This document shows positions 43,498-55,285 of a DNA stretch of 64,000 bases, in pieces. Where the stretch lies: contig NC_135563.1 of assembly GCF_964340395.1 (NCBI RefSeq), positions 23,700,309 to 23,764,308 on the forward strand, read 5' to 3'. Under the pieces are notes generated by a model. It worked only from the letters and a program-made list of their open reading frames with translations. It made no database searches and was not told the DNA's origin. The number at the start of each line of letters is the position of its first letter. The stretch's first letter is position 1. The translations under genes were made by a program, and so were the position numbers. The DNA comes from Glandiceps talaboti (Eukaryota > Hemichordata > Enteropneusta > Spengelidae).

Positions 43498-46400
43498 ATG
43501 CTTTCCCGTGTTGTCAATAGTATTGTCACCCGATCTGCTGCATTTCCGAGGGTGTTGTTAACAACACTGCCATCTCATCGGGTAGACAGATACACATCAC
43601 AGATCACAATGATTGGACAGAGCAAAATATCGGCATTCTTCAGTCCTAAAACTACACCGAAGAGGTCACTGTCTGATAAAAAGAGGGACGCAGACAACTC
43701 CGACGAACAGGTAGACCTTTACAGTAATACTACTAGTAGTAGTAGTACATAACAGGAAGTAATAGTGGCTAGTGGGAAATACTTACTCGATGTCACATTG
43801 AATGTGTACATGACGTGAATCAGATTGTGTACATAACATGCACAAACAATAATATGTAAATATCATATGCCTTTGATTCAATCAATGTGTCATTCATTCA
43901 TTCATTCAACTGTCATACTTGTTTCATGCTTTGACATATTCATAATCAAAATTTCATAAATTCAAAACAACCAGTTTTCATAAATATGGTGATACTGATA
44001 TGCATTTACGTTTTTGATATTGAAGACAGTTACCAATACATGTAGCTGATAGGTAGGCACACAGGGGCGTGTAATATTGCATAGATTGTTGTTTTCCAGG
44101 TCTACAGACTAAATATAACAACCTTTTGAATATATATTCCTACCTGTATAGGGAAAGAGAGAAGGGAAGACACGATTGTCGACCCTGTATGAACTCCTCT
44201 GTACGTCTAGCTATTTTGAATAACCCGCTCGTTGCCGATTGGCTGCTCGAACTACGCCTACGTAAAAAAGACCCCCTAGCTTACCTGAAGATTAGACGCA
44301 TAGCTACAGTAAGGAATGACTTCCGCGTTCGAAACAAAAAGGGATTGTTTCATCAAATTTACCGTATTTCGACCCAAAACGTATTCATGGTTTATACAAA
44401 TCTTTTTGGCGATTTATGGTGGACCGAGTCAGCCTAAATATATTTCTCTCTCTGGAAACGAAATGTCTACGGAAGCGTATTAGTGCCAAGTTGTAAGGAA
44501 AAAAATAAAATTTCAAGTAAAATCTCGTAATACGAGATTTCAATTCTCGTAATTACGACTTTTTTCTCGTAATTACGAGTTTTCAATTATCGTAATTACG
44601 AGTTTTCAATTCTCGTAATTACGACTTTTCGATTCTCGTAATTACGACTTTTTTCTCGTAATTACGATTCTCGTAATTACGACTTTTCTATTCTCGTATT
44701 TACGAGAATCGTATAGCGTAAAGACATTTTGATTCTCGTAATTACGAAGCAATTCTCCGGTAAGTTGATATCTAACTGGGAAAATCACACTGCCATTTTA
44801 AGTATATAAGCAACAGCTGAGTTCTCAACAACACCCGATCATCGGGTAGTAAGTACATTTAAGGTGAACTGAACACTCTAATATAAGTCCAGTGAAATTA
44901 CATAACACCTATAGGTTAAAAAAAGAAATGGCAATGAAATAACGTGTTCACATATGTACACACATATACTGGATGCAACAAGAAGTTAGTAGGTTCACTG
45001 CAATGTTTAAACAGGCAATCTGTCAATGAACTTAGCCAAATAATAAACACAAAACAAGAATTCCAGAAGAACAACAAGAATTCTTCATCAGCAAAGAATT
45101 TGTTCAAATAATGGAGTCCAATATTAAACATATAGATGTTCTTCTGAAATTCGGACACAACTCCAACTTATATCCAATGATGAAGATGTAGGGAAACTGT
45201 CCAATACAAGACAGGATTACGACTGATGAAGGACCTAACGGCCGGTCCGAAACGTCTTAAAAGAAGGATCAATAAAGTTTCTATCTGGGGAGTCTCGCCA
45301 ATGTCTTCCTACTAACACCCTGATATACCAGGGTCAATAACCTCGACAAACCGGTCACTTGGCTAACTGACCCTCATCCATACCAAATACATATATTCAA
45401 GTATTTATCAACCGTGGAAAAGGTCTCCACACATTTTCAAACTTGATCGAACGACCTACGGTGCCACGTTATTGAATTTTAAATTTCAAAACCGTATAAA
45501 TCTGATTTACCTTAATGAAGAAAATTCTAAACTAAAGTTGTGAATTTTACCAAATATCAGATGGTAAATACTATTTTCTTCAATTTCAAATCCATTATTG
45601 ATTCATTTTGCCGACATATAATGAAAGAATATTCTTCGCTGTTTTAATGCACTCGATTTTTTTTTAAAGAAACGAAAAACGCAATCAAATCATACAAACC
45701 GTTTACCGTGTCAAACACTCTATAGTGCATCTGCTTAGTACATCAAAATCATAAGATTCAAGGCGTGTCTGAACAATTCAAAAATTCAAAAATAACAAAC
45801 AATAAAAAATCATAATTTCATAATTACGACAATCAAAAAGTCGTAATTACGAGAATCGTAAAGTCGTAAATACGAGAATAGAAAAGTCGTAATTACGAGA
45901 ATCAAAAAGTCGTAATTACGAGAATCGAAAAGTCGTAATTACGAGAATCGAAAAGTCGTAATTACGAGAATCAAAAAGTCGTAATTACGAGAATCGAAAA
46001 GTCGTAATTACGAGAAAAAAGTGGTAATTACGAGAATTGAAAAGTCGTAATTACGAGAAAAAAGTCGTAATTACGAGAATTGAAATCTCGTAATTACGAG
46101 ATTTTAAATTTTATTTTTTTCCTTACAACTTGGCACTAATACGCTTCCATAAGTGTCAGATTCACAGTCACATGTGAGCTAATATTCCATTCCACCATTT
46201 CCAGGATGGTGATATTCTAGTCTAATATGGCTGTCGACAATAAGACCTTCAAATCCCCCGGAAGCATCACTACTTTATGGGCCACCAAAAATGAAATTAA
46301 TTTCAGTATACACAGATTCACAGTTTGACATAGTAAAAATGCATTTGTATTGGAAATCGTATAAGTATACTCAACAGGAAGCTGTCGTAAACTTTTCGAG

Positions 46401-49400
46401 ATCCATGGTTCCGGGTTTAGTGATGGCCGTGCTTCTAATTTTGAAATGTAGCGGTAATCTGACGTCATTAGTCAACGCCTCTTTCTTGGCCAATCAGCAG
46501 TGAACATTAGACGGCTATGTCATTTGACCTGCCTTTGACATACAGAGGACTTTATACAGCGCCCGCTCATTGTAAAAGGTCTATTTTTATCGTTACAAAA
46601 GCATTTTTGCCCCCCAGTGATAGTGTATAAGTTTACTTGGCACATATTCTTCATGCAGGTATGTTTTTGTTGCAAATGTGCATGTTTTATTCAAATTTGA
46701 AAGGTTACGAAGAAAGATGACCCGGAAGATGACCACCCTTCTCATATTTATAGTATACGTAGTACTATAGATCGATACATTTGTAGCAGCAAGATTCGTA
46801 TGATATTTTCCTAAGAAAACGGAAATCTAAGCAATAATACACGCCCCTGTGGGTAGGCACTACTCCATGTGGAATTTTAAAAGTGTTTTTTTTTTTTGTA
46901 TATAATTTTAATCAGTTACTGAGTTAGTTGCCCAGCGGCGGGTGCATAATATAATTTTTGACACTATTCACCCAGTCATCAATCAGCCAGTGAAACCACT
47001 GCTTGAAAAGTAAATGTTCCAGGACCAATCAAATACCATCTTTTATAAATAGACATGCAAGTTCAATTAATGAATGTGTTTACCATGTTTTTACATTGCA
47101 TCCATCACAGTGGTGTGACTGCTACAGCTGTTTACTCCATATATAAACGTGTCAATGTCACACTTGTGATTGGTCATTTAGGGGGAGGGGAAGGTTTTTT
47201 GGCCTAAACGAATGAAGTTCTTTTGAGCCTGTGTGACACTGATTGTCCCTAAGTTTATTGAAAACAAAGCGTAGGGTAATAATGACTTAAAAGTATAGTA
47301 ATCATCCTAAAACTGACCAATTCCATTTGTAGACAACACCAAGTAAGAAACTTAAAGCAGATGACATTGTCACAGTCACGCCAAGTAAAGCAGATGACAC
47401 AGCCAGTAGTTTGTCACCCGAACAGAAAAAGATGATAGAAGTGAAGAAACAAGAAGCACTAGTCAAACTACAAGCCAAGCAATTACCTAATACTCCAGAT
47501 CATATGGGAATAACATGGAAGAAGGCTTTGATGACAGAATTTTCAAAAGACTATTTTCAAAAGGTAAGACATATATTTTGCTTGGGAAAATGGAAATTAG
47601 ATAAATGAATAGCTCATATTAGAATAAAAAATGTTAATACATTGACTGTACTAATTTGACTGAACTAGTACAATTAATATAAAATATAATCCTCTTCAGG
47701 GCACTTCATAATTTCTTGCTTGAATTAATTAATTATTTCCCATGATAGCTGCAGCAGTTTGTTGAGAAAGAAAGGCGTTCCCAGACCATCTATCCACCAG
47801 CTCACCAAGTCTACTCATGGACAAACACTTGTGAAATACGAGAGGTAGGTTTACAAGTTGCTGCACTTAGTAGCACTCTGCTTATGAATAGTAAGTCTTT
47901 ATAGATGCAGCTAGATATATTGGGTTACTACCTAGGCTATACCAGCAATTGTTGATGGTCAGAGTGCTTCTTATGATAGCCAAATTATGATAAAAACTGG
48001 CATTTCTTGTGAGTCACCACATAGTAAGAGATAGGGGAACACCAAATTTTGGTGCTTCAATAGAAATTGTGTGTCAGTGGAGCATCAAATTGGCTTAGGG
48101 AGCACACTGTTGATTGTCGATCTCAGTATGCAGTCGTGTTGTCTACGTACACTGTACCTTCTTTGTGAGGAAGAAAACAAATTTTTCTTACTCTTACATT
48201 AGTACGTTTACTTGTATGTATTTTATTCAACAAAAAGTTGAAATCTAAATCTGATGTAAGCATAGCATTAACAAAGCAGAATTGTTAGTGTCATGAGGTC
48301 AAATCCCAGCAGAAACTAGCCCACTAGATAGGCTGAGCATCACATTTTCAGAAAAACTTGGCATCTCCTAATACAGTCAAGCCTAAAGAATGCAACAAGC
48401 CATGTAGACAGCTTTGTTTCTTTGCAAGGAATATTTGGTTTGACAAATGACCATAAACATCAACTTCAAGTTCATACACAGTGTAAAGATGCAACCCATA
48501 CTAACTAGGTACAAAGTATTAACAATGCAAGTCATATCAATCAAGTTATGAAACAGAGTGAAACATATTCTTTATTTGCGGCCCACGCCTTTGGAATGCC
48601 CTGCCACCATGTCTTCGTTCTTCACATACTTTGAACAGTTTTAAATCTGCATTGAAATATCATCTTTTTAGATCTCATTATTATTAATTTTTAACTTTTT
48701 TACATTTCTGTTTTTTAAATGTCATTCCGTGTCTTTGTATTTTTATCCTGTTTCATATTTTGTTTTTACTTGTGTATATGTACATTTTAAAATACTTTTA
48801 TACTTTTGTTCAGCGCATTGAGATTGTTTTTAATGTAATGCGCTTTATAAGAAATAAATATTATTATTATTATTATATACTTAGTCTTTTCATCAAATCT
48901 TTGTACCAACTTTGACATTTGCTATGTTCAATTCTTGGTCAGTGATATGCAAGAAATAGCTTGATTAAAACTTGGAGACCTACAATTTATAAGATTGAAG
49001 AATTTACACTTTTTCATGGAATAGTGAATTTATATTTTCATGTTTTAGGTAAAGGTGGTTATTCTTGGGCAAGATCCTTACCATGGAACAGGACAAGCAC
49101 ATGGTAAGTTAACTTTCCCCTACTACACCACACAGCACATGGTAAGTTAACTTACCCCTACTATACCACACATCTGAACGGATACTTACATAGTTATATG
49201 TAATATCATGTGTTACATGAGTCCTTGATGTAGTGTAAGTTTATCCTTAATGAGATGCAGAGACAAATATCATTGCATTGTAATTTGACATTGTGTAAAT
49301 CCTGCATATAGACTCACTGTTTGAAATTAAATTAAGTAATACTCTGAAGTGGAACTATAAAATGTTCATGATTACAGGACAGCTAACTATTTCTTCTTTT

Positions 49401-51899
49401 CTGTTTCATTGTCATTATAGGTCTGTGCTTCAGTGTTCAAAGAGGTATAAAACCTCCCCCAAGGTATGCAAAACTATTATTTGGTAATTGTGAACAGCAG
49501 CAAACTGAATCCTTCAAAATACAAAATCATTTAATCACATGGTCAAATGATGCTGGCTGATGGGTGTGGCATGACATGTCTTGTCTTACAGACTAAGCAA
49601 TGACTTGCCAGGGGGAATACAGCAGATATCTCATCTGTCATCTGTGATAATATCAATAAAGTACTACAAGTGGAGCAATGACTTGCCAGGGGTTAATAAG
49701 TAGATATATCATCTGTGATAATATTTTTAAAGTACTACAGTTTAGTTTTAGTTTAGTTTATTTCAGTAAAACAACAAGATTGACATTACAGATATACAAA
49801 TAAAAACTGGTACAAATTGTTGAATTACTTGGATAACCCACAAAGTCAAAGACTTGTTTCCAGTGGGGTGCATACAGTGATTCAAGAAAGTGTCGGGAAA
49901 AGCAAAGTTGTTTTAACTACATGAAATAGGAAAGAATAACAGAAGTAGGGAAAACGTGGAGGCAAACCAACTAATACCGAATAAACTCGCTGTTTTCTGT
50001 ATCTCTTATTGTACTGAACAGATACGATTTAGTTGAGTGCTTTTTTTTATAGGCATTTCTTTGTGATATCTGTTTTATTGATGCTGGTAGATTGTTCCAG
50101 TCCTTAATGGCGTTAGCATAAAATGTATTAGTCGCCTGACCTTTAACCGTTTGCTGATGAAAATTGTACCAACTAGTACCATAATTATGAACAGAAGACA
50201 CTTTGGTAAACTGATGAGATAAATACTCAGGGCTGGAGTTATTGTATATTTTGAAAGCATGGTTAAGCCGTAGCTGGCTCACTCTACCCTTGACATCCAG
50301 CATACCCAGGGCATCAAACTGATCAGCACCTATGTGTGATCTTGGCTCCATGGGAAGGATGAACTACAATTTTGATATCAATTTTGAAAGTACTACAAGT
50401 GGAGAAAGTGATCTCAATATATGCATTGATGGTTATCCATGTATGATTGCACATCACGCTATGGCTTTGAAATAACATAATGTACAATTTTTTACAGTTT
50501 GCAAAACATGTTTAAAGAACTTGGCACTGACATTGAAGGTTTCAAACATCCGGGACACGGCTATTTAGATGGCTGGGCTAAACAAGGTATGAAATTGTCA
50601 TGGAATTTTACAAATGAAAATAGGTAATGTTTTCCAAAGAATTTTATTTTTTTCTGAAAATTATGCATATAAAACGCTTGACTGATGCACTACTTACTTT
50701 TTCAACTAACTATATTACATTTTCGGACACCTGCAATGCAAATTACAATTTCTGCCACTGATAAATTAAAATAAGAATATGTCTGCTATTGACAAGGAGT
50801 GAGAAGTTAGTGAGTGATCCTATGAATGAGTGCCCCACTACTGGCATTTTTACATGAGAATCAGATTTAAAAGGTACAAACACTCATATTTTGGCAATAA
50901 CATTATTATCACACACATTGAGTGAAAGTTTATGTGTATGATGAATATTGAATATTGAAATTATGATTGTCATCTGGTACATAGATTATCAAAATATGAG
51001 AGTATTGTAGGAAAAGAACAATTTTGACAAGGTGATTCCTTTCTCTATAAATTGCTGATGGGCAATGTAAGTTGCAGTGGAAAGGCAAGTATCCTGAATG
51101 ATCCTATGTGAACCAATAGCAAGACAGTGTGTGTATACTGAGGCATGTAGTGAAATAGACAAAAGCAAAGACCCAGATAACTTTATATTTTACAAGTGAA
51201 CATGTTTTGTTGTAGGTGTGTTGTTGTTGAACGCTGTTCTGACAGTCAGAGCCAGTCAGGCTAACTCACACAAAGATAAAGGTTGGGAGAAGTTCACTGA
51301 TTCTGTTATCAGCTGGCTGAACAAGAACTTGCATGGAGTAGTCTTTCTATTATGGGGGTCATATGCACAGAAGAAGGGTGCCATTATTGATAAGGTGAGA
51401 CAAGTTGAATACTACTATGGAAATCAAGCTGTAGGCAAACTGACAAAGACTTGTAGTATGTTGATATCAGCTATCAATGGATGTTGATATAATTACACTC
51501 ACAATAGTGCGGTGTTTCTGAAAGCAAGTTTTCATCAAGAGCCCATACATTCAGCCTTATTCAAAGTGTTTACACTATCTTATTACAGGGTGATTATATC
51601 TACATAGCCAAGGCATGGTTATCACTTATTTGTCAAACTACTACAAAATACGTAGTCTTCACCCATAGTAGTGCTAGCCACATACAGATGTACATGGACA
51701 TACGGTATAACTCCACAACTTGTATTTTGTTTTTGTGTTTTTACAGAAGAAACACCACATCCTGAAAGCTGTACATCCCTCACCGTTATCAGCTCACAGG
51801 GGATTCTTTGGATGTAAACACTTTTCTAAGGCAAATGAACTCCTCAAGAAGGAAGGAAAGAAACCTATTGACTGGAAACATCTCCCACTGGATGACTAA
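43498..51899 (+). CDS. UNG: Uracil-DNA glycosylase (mitochondrial/nuclear), about 352 aa
   Basis: Removes uracil from DNA as the first step of base excision repair. Coding exons: 43498-43710, 47333-47563, 47749-47844, 49049-49103, 49421-49463, 50498-50586, 51216-51394, 51747-51899; borders AG/GT, phases join. Residues 1-37 are Arg/Ser/Leu-rich with a single acid, like a mitochondrial leader. Met38 begins [13 protein letters not shown], matching the nuclear-isoform start, with the PCNA box QSKISAFF at 41-48. A disordered Lys-rich linker follows, then the catalytic domain: water-activating GQDPYHG, uracil-pocket [36 protein letters not shown], and the minor-groove loop [14 protein letters not shown] with the catalytic His. 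The protein ends [11 protein letters not shown]. All catalytic residues are intact. Introns hold three mobile-element insertions. No obvious AATAAA precedes the 55-bp array downstream. Confidence 0.97.
44471..46148. mobile_element. Nested element with CGTAATTACG-array terminal inverted repeats
   Basis: Outer ends are GGAAGCGTATTAGTGCCAAG at 44471 and its complement ending at 46148, followed by TTGTAAGGAAAAAAATAAAA. Inside each end lies a cluster of the 10-bp palindrome CGTAATTACG spaced by 7-13 bases of A/T-rich linker. There are 8 exact copies at 44521-44756 and about 10 exact plus 3 variant copies at 45820-46105, mirrored. The core between them (44760-45815) contains a retroelement-like segment with a hammerhead-like motif. 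No transposase; superfamily not recognised. Confidence 0.78.
45223..45253 (+). ncRNA. Hammerhead-like motif (incomplete evidence)
   Basis: CTGATGA (45223-45229), one extra A, a 5-bp stem GGACC/GGTCC with an 8-base loop, then GAAAC (45249-45253). The layout matches stem II and the catalytic core of hammerhead ribozymes. However, the extra A after CTGATGA is atypical and no convincing stem III with a cleavage triplet was found. It may be a decayed Penelope-like retroelement tail. Function is not claimed. Confidence 0.35.
46860..47332. other. UNG intron 1, distal part
   Basis: Unique sequence between the hAT-like element and UNG exon 2. Nothing recognised. Confidence 0.5.
48570..48880 (+). mobile_element. 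5'-truncated L2/CR1-like LINE 3' end in UNG intron 3
   Basis: A short frame reads [11 protein letters not shown], then [13 protein letters not shown], ending in a stop near 48684; this is the typical C-terminus of ORF2 in L2/CR1 LINEs. It is followed by a 3' UTR ending GCGCTTTATAAGAAATAAAT and an (ATT)n tail at about 48856-48877, also characteristic. The upstream boundary is uncertain. It is a dead-on-arrival copy in sense orientation with UNG. Confidence 0.8.
49098..49175 (+). repeat. 38-bp tandem duplication including the UNG exon 4 donor
   Basis: The unit CACATGGTAAGTTAACTT, then CCCCTACTACACCACACA, occurs at 49098-49135 and again from 49136 with two substitutions. The first copy carries the true end of exon 4 (CATG at 49100-49103 then GTAAGT). 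The second copy reproduces the last exon bases and the donor exactly, preceded by an acceptor-like CACAG. Confidence 0.95.
49740..50386 (-). mobile_element. 5'-truncated LINE in UNG intron 5
   Basis: The reverse-strand frame 50351-49971 reads as a LINE ORF2 C-terminus: [17 protein letters not shown], then [15 protein letters not shown] and [19 protein letters not shown], ending in a Lys/Arg-rich tail. A 3' UTR and a TAAAC-rich tail follow at 49740-49760. The 11-bp repeat AAAGTACTACA flanks it (49729-49739 and 50387-50397), a clear target-site duplication. It is inserted antisense to UNG. Confidence 0.85.
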
Positions 51900-52245
51900 A
51901 CTGAAAATACTATGTGTCAAGTTCTAACAACAGTAGCTGTAACTGCGTCTATTTTTACTGTATTTTGTGTTGTACAAAAAACTCTTGTCCTGGATTACTG
52001 CTATCTTATCAGTGAAGTTGTAGGGATTCAGAAAAATCATGATTTTGTTCAGGATCAACGAATAACTCTGCCAGACAGTTGTTTTCACATCCATATTTTT
52101 ATTCACATCGACTATAATTCATATTGTTCTGTTTGATACACCAGGTAGTGGTTCATAGATTGACATTAACATACTGTATAAAATTGCAATTTGTGTTGGT
52201 GTACCTGAAAATCAAAATTGAAAACGAAGATGGTACAAAAGTGAA

Positions 52246-54616
52246 AATAGCACAGACATGTGTACACTGCTCTTTTGTCGCCATCTTCTGTACAGGATAG
52301 ATAGGCACAGACATGTGTACACTGCTCTTTTGTCGCCATCTTCTGTACAGGATAGATAGGCACAGACATGTGTACTCTGCTCTTTTGTCGCCATCCTCTG
52401 TACAGGATAGATAGGCACAGACATGTGTACACTGCTCTTTTGTCGCCATTCTCTGTACAGGGTAGATAGGCACAGACATGTGTACACTGCTCTTTTGTCG
52501 CCATCTTCTGTACAGGGTAGATAGGCACAGACATGTGTACACTGCTCTTTTGTCGCCATCCTCTGTACAAGGTAGATAGGCACAGACATGTGTACACTGC
52601 TCTTTTGTCACCATCTTCTGTACAGGATAGATAGGCACAGAGATGTGTACACTGCTCTTTTGTCGCCATCCTCTGTACAGGGTAGATAGGCACAGACATG
52701 TGTACACTGCTCTTTTGTCGCCATCTTCTGTACAGGATAGATAGGCACAGACATGTGTACACTGCTCTTTTGTCGCCATCTTCTGTACAGGGTAGATAGG
52801 CACAGACATGTGTACACTGCTCTTTTGTCGCCATCTTCTGTACAGGATAGATAGGCACAGACATGTGTACACTGCTCTTTTGTCGCCATCCTCTGTACAG
52901 GATAGATAGGCACAGACATGTGTACACTGCTCTTTTGTCGCCATCTTCTGTACAGGATAGATAGGCACAGACATGTGTACTCTGCTCTTTTGTCGCCATC
53001 TTCTGTACAGGATAGATAGGCACAGACATGTGTACTCTGCTCTTTTGTCGCCATCTTCTGTACAGGATAGATAGGCACAGACATGTGTACACTGCTCTTT
53101 TGTCGCCATCTTCTGTACAGGGTAGATAGGCACAGACATGTGTACACTGCTCTTTTGTCGCCATCTTCTGTACAGGATAGATAGGCACAGACATGTGTAC
53201 ACTGCTCTTTTGTCACCATCTTCTGTACAGGATAGATAGGCACAGACATGTGTACACTGCTCTTTTGTCAACATCTTCTGTACAGGGTAGATAGGCACAG
53301 ACATGTGTACTCTGCTCTTTTGTCGCCATCTTCTGTACAGGATAGATAGGCACAGACATGTGTACACTGCTCTTTTGTCGCCATCCTCTGTACAGGATAG
53401 ATAGGCACAGAGATGTGTACACTGCTCTTTTGTCGCCATCTTCTGTACAGGGTAGATAGGCACAGACATGTGTACACTGCTCTTTTGTCGCCATCTTCTA
53501 TACAGGATAGATAGGCACAGACATGTGTACACTGCTCTTTTGTCGCCATCTTCTGTACAGGGTAGATAGGCACAGACATGTGTACTCTGCTCTTTTGTCG
53601 CCATCTTCTGTACAGGGTAGATAGGCACAGAGATGTGTACACTGCTCTTTTGTCGCCATCTTCTGTACAGGGTAGATAGGCACAGACATGTGTACACTGC
53701 TCTTTTGTCGCCATCTTCTATACAGGATAGATAGGCACAGACATGTGTACACTGCTCTTTTGTCGCCATCTTCTGTACAGGATAGATAGGCACAGACATG
53801 TGTACACTGCTCTTTTGTCGCCATCTTCTGTACAGGGTAGATAGGCACAGACATGTGTACTCTGCTCTTTTGTCGCCATCTTCTGTACAGGGTAGATAGG
53901 CACAGAGATGTGTACACTGCTCTTTTGTCGCCATCTTCTGTACAGGGTAGATAGGCACAGACATGTGTACACTGCTCTTTTGTCGCCATCTTCTATACAG
54001 GATAGATAGGCACAGACATGTGTACACTGCTCTTTTGTCGCCATCTTCTGTACAGGGTAGATAGGCACAGACATGTGTACACTGCTCTTTTGTCGCCATC
54101 TTCTATACAGGATAGATAGGCACAGACATGTGTACACTGCTCTTTTGTCGCCATCTTCTGTACAGGATAGATAGGCACAGACATGTGTACACTGCTCTTT
54201 TGTCGCCATCTTCTATACAGGATAGATAGGCACAGACATGTGTACACTGCTCTTTTGTCGCCATCTTCTGTACAGGATAGATAGGCACAGACATGTGTAC
54301 TCTGCTCTTTTGTCGCCATCTTCTGTACAGGATAGATAGGCACAGACATGTGTACACTGCTCTTTTGTCGCCATCTTCTGTACAGGATAGATAGGCACAG
54401 ACATGTGTACTCTGCTCTTTTGTCACCATCTTCTGTACAGGATAGATAGGCACAGAGATGTGTACACTGCTCTTTTGTCGCCATCTTCTGTACAGGATAG
54501 ATAGGCACAGACATGTGTACACTGCTCTTTTGTCACCATCTTCTGTACAGGATAGATAGGCACAGACATGTGTACACTGCTCTTTTGTTGCCATCTTCTG
54601 TACAGGGTAGATAGGC
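52246..54616. repeat. 55-bp minisatellite, about 43 copies, downstream of UNG
   Basis: Unit GATAGATAGGCACAGACATG, TGTACACTGCTCTTTTGTCG, CCATCTTCTGTACAG. Variant positions are few (CAGACATG/CAGAGATG, TACACTGC/TACTCTGC, CTTC/CCTC, GTACAGGG/GTACAGGA/ATACAGGA). It begins about 350 bases after the UNG stop, so it may be transcribed in the 3' UTR. The reverse strand of the unit has no stop trinucleotide, so all three reverse frames are open; the 648-aa frame (52153-54099) is an artefact. Confidence 0.97.
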
Positions 54617-55285
54617 AATTAATATAAAAACACAGGGTAAAACAGTATACTCACTTCTGATTCTACCGAACTTTAATTTGACTTTCATTTCATTCAAAGC
54701 CTGACAACTGTGATATTAATGATTTATACAAGAGTACAAATTTTTTACTGACTGACTGAGTCATTTTTCCCATCTTATAGGTGCTATTGTAGACATATTT
54801 TTTTGATACTTTGTCCAATTTTGACAGGCATTCTTGTACGTTGAAATTAGTAAGTGATATTTGAAATATATACGTGATATTTTGATTGCTTTGACCTTTG
54901 GAATGGAGTGTTACATCTGACTTTGGGTGAGATGGGGCCAGGTGTTCAGTCTTATTTTGGGTGAGATAGATGAGGTGTCATATCTAATTTGGGGTGAGAT
55001 GGGGGTGGGGGTGCGAGATCTGACGCGGGATGGGATGGGGTGTCAGATTATTACTGACAAACTTCAAACACCAGATTTTGAGCTGCATGTACTAAATATC
55101 TAAATACAGAATCAAACAAGCATGAAGAGGATATTTTTTTTTAATGATATTGTGAAGTAGATACAATACTAATTTGACACTCCTTTTTTGTTTGTAGTTT
55201 ATCCTTTTCAACTCAACCAAATTTCCATTTAGAAGATTGTGACACACACACACACAACATTTGTAGATATAGTATACAGTTTGAG

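Larger units (their letters stand above)
44060..46851. mobile_element. hAT-like element, 2.8 kb, in UNG intron 1
   Basis: Terminal inverted repeats of about 28 bp: left CACAGGGGCGTGTAATATTG then CATAGATT; right, reverse complemented, CACAGGGGCGTGTATTATTG then CTTAGATT. An exact 8-bp direct repeat GGTAGGCA flanks it (44052-44059 and 46852-46859). An 8-bp duplication and CAGGGG-type ends fit hAT elements. The interior has no recognisable transposase; the 103-aa frame at 44126-44437 is unrecognised. A second element is nested inside. Confidence 0.8.

Noticed and set aside
44126-44437. 103-aa forward frame inside the hAT-like element, considered as a transposase fragment
   Set aside because: No BED, RNase H-like or hATC motif is visible. 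It could be chance.
52153-54618. Reverse-strand open frames up to 648 aa (KEQCTHVCAYLPCTEDGDKRAVY repeats in all frames)
   Set aside because: The same artefact, from the 55-bp satellite downstream of UNG. The peptide in each frame is just another phase of the same unit.
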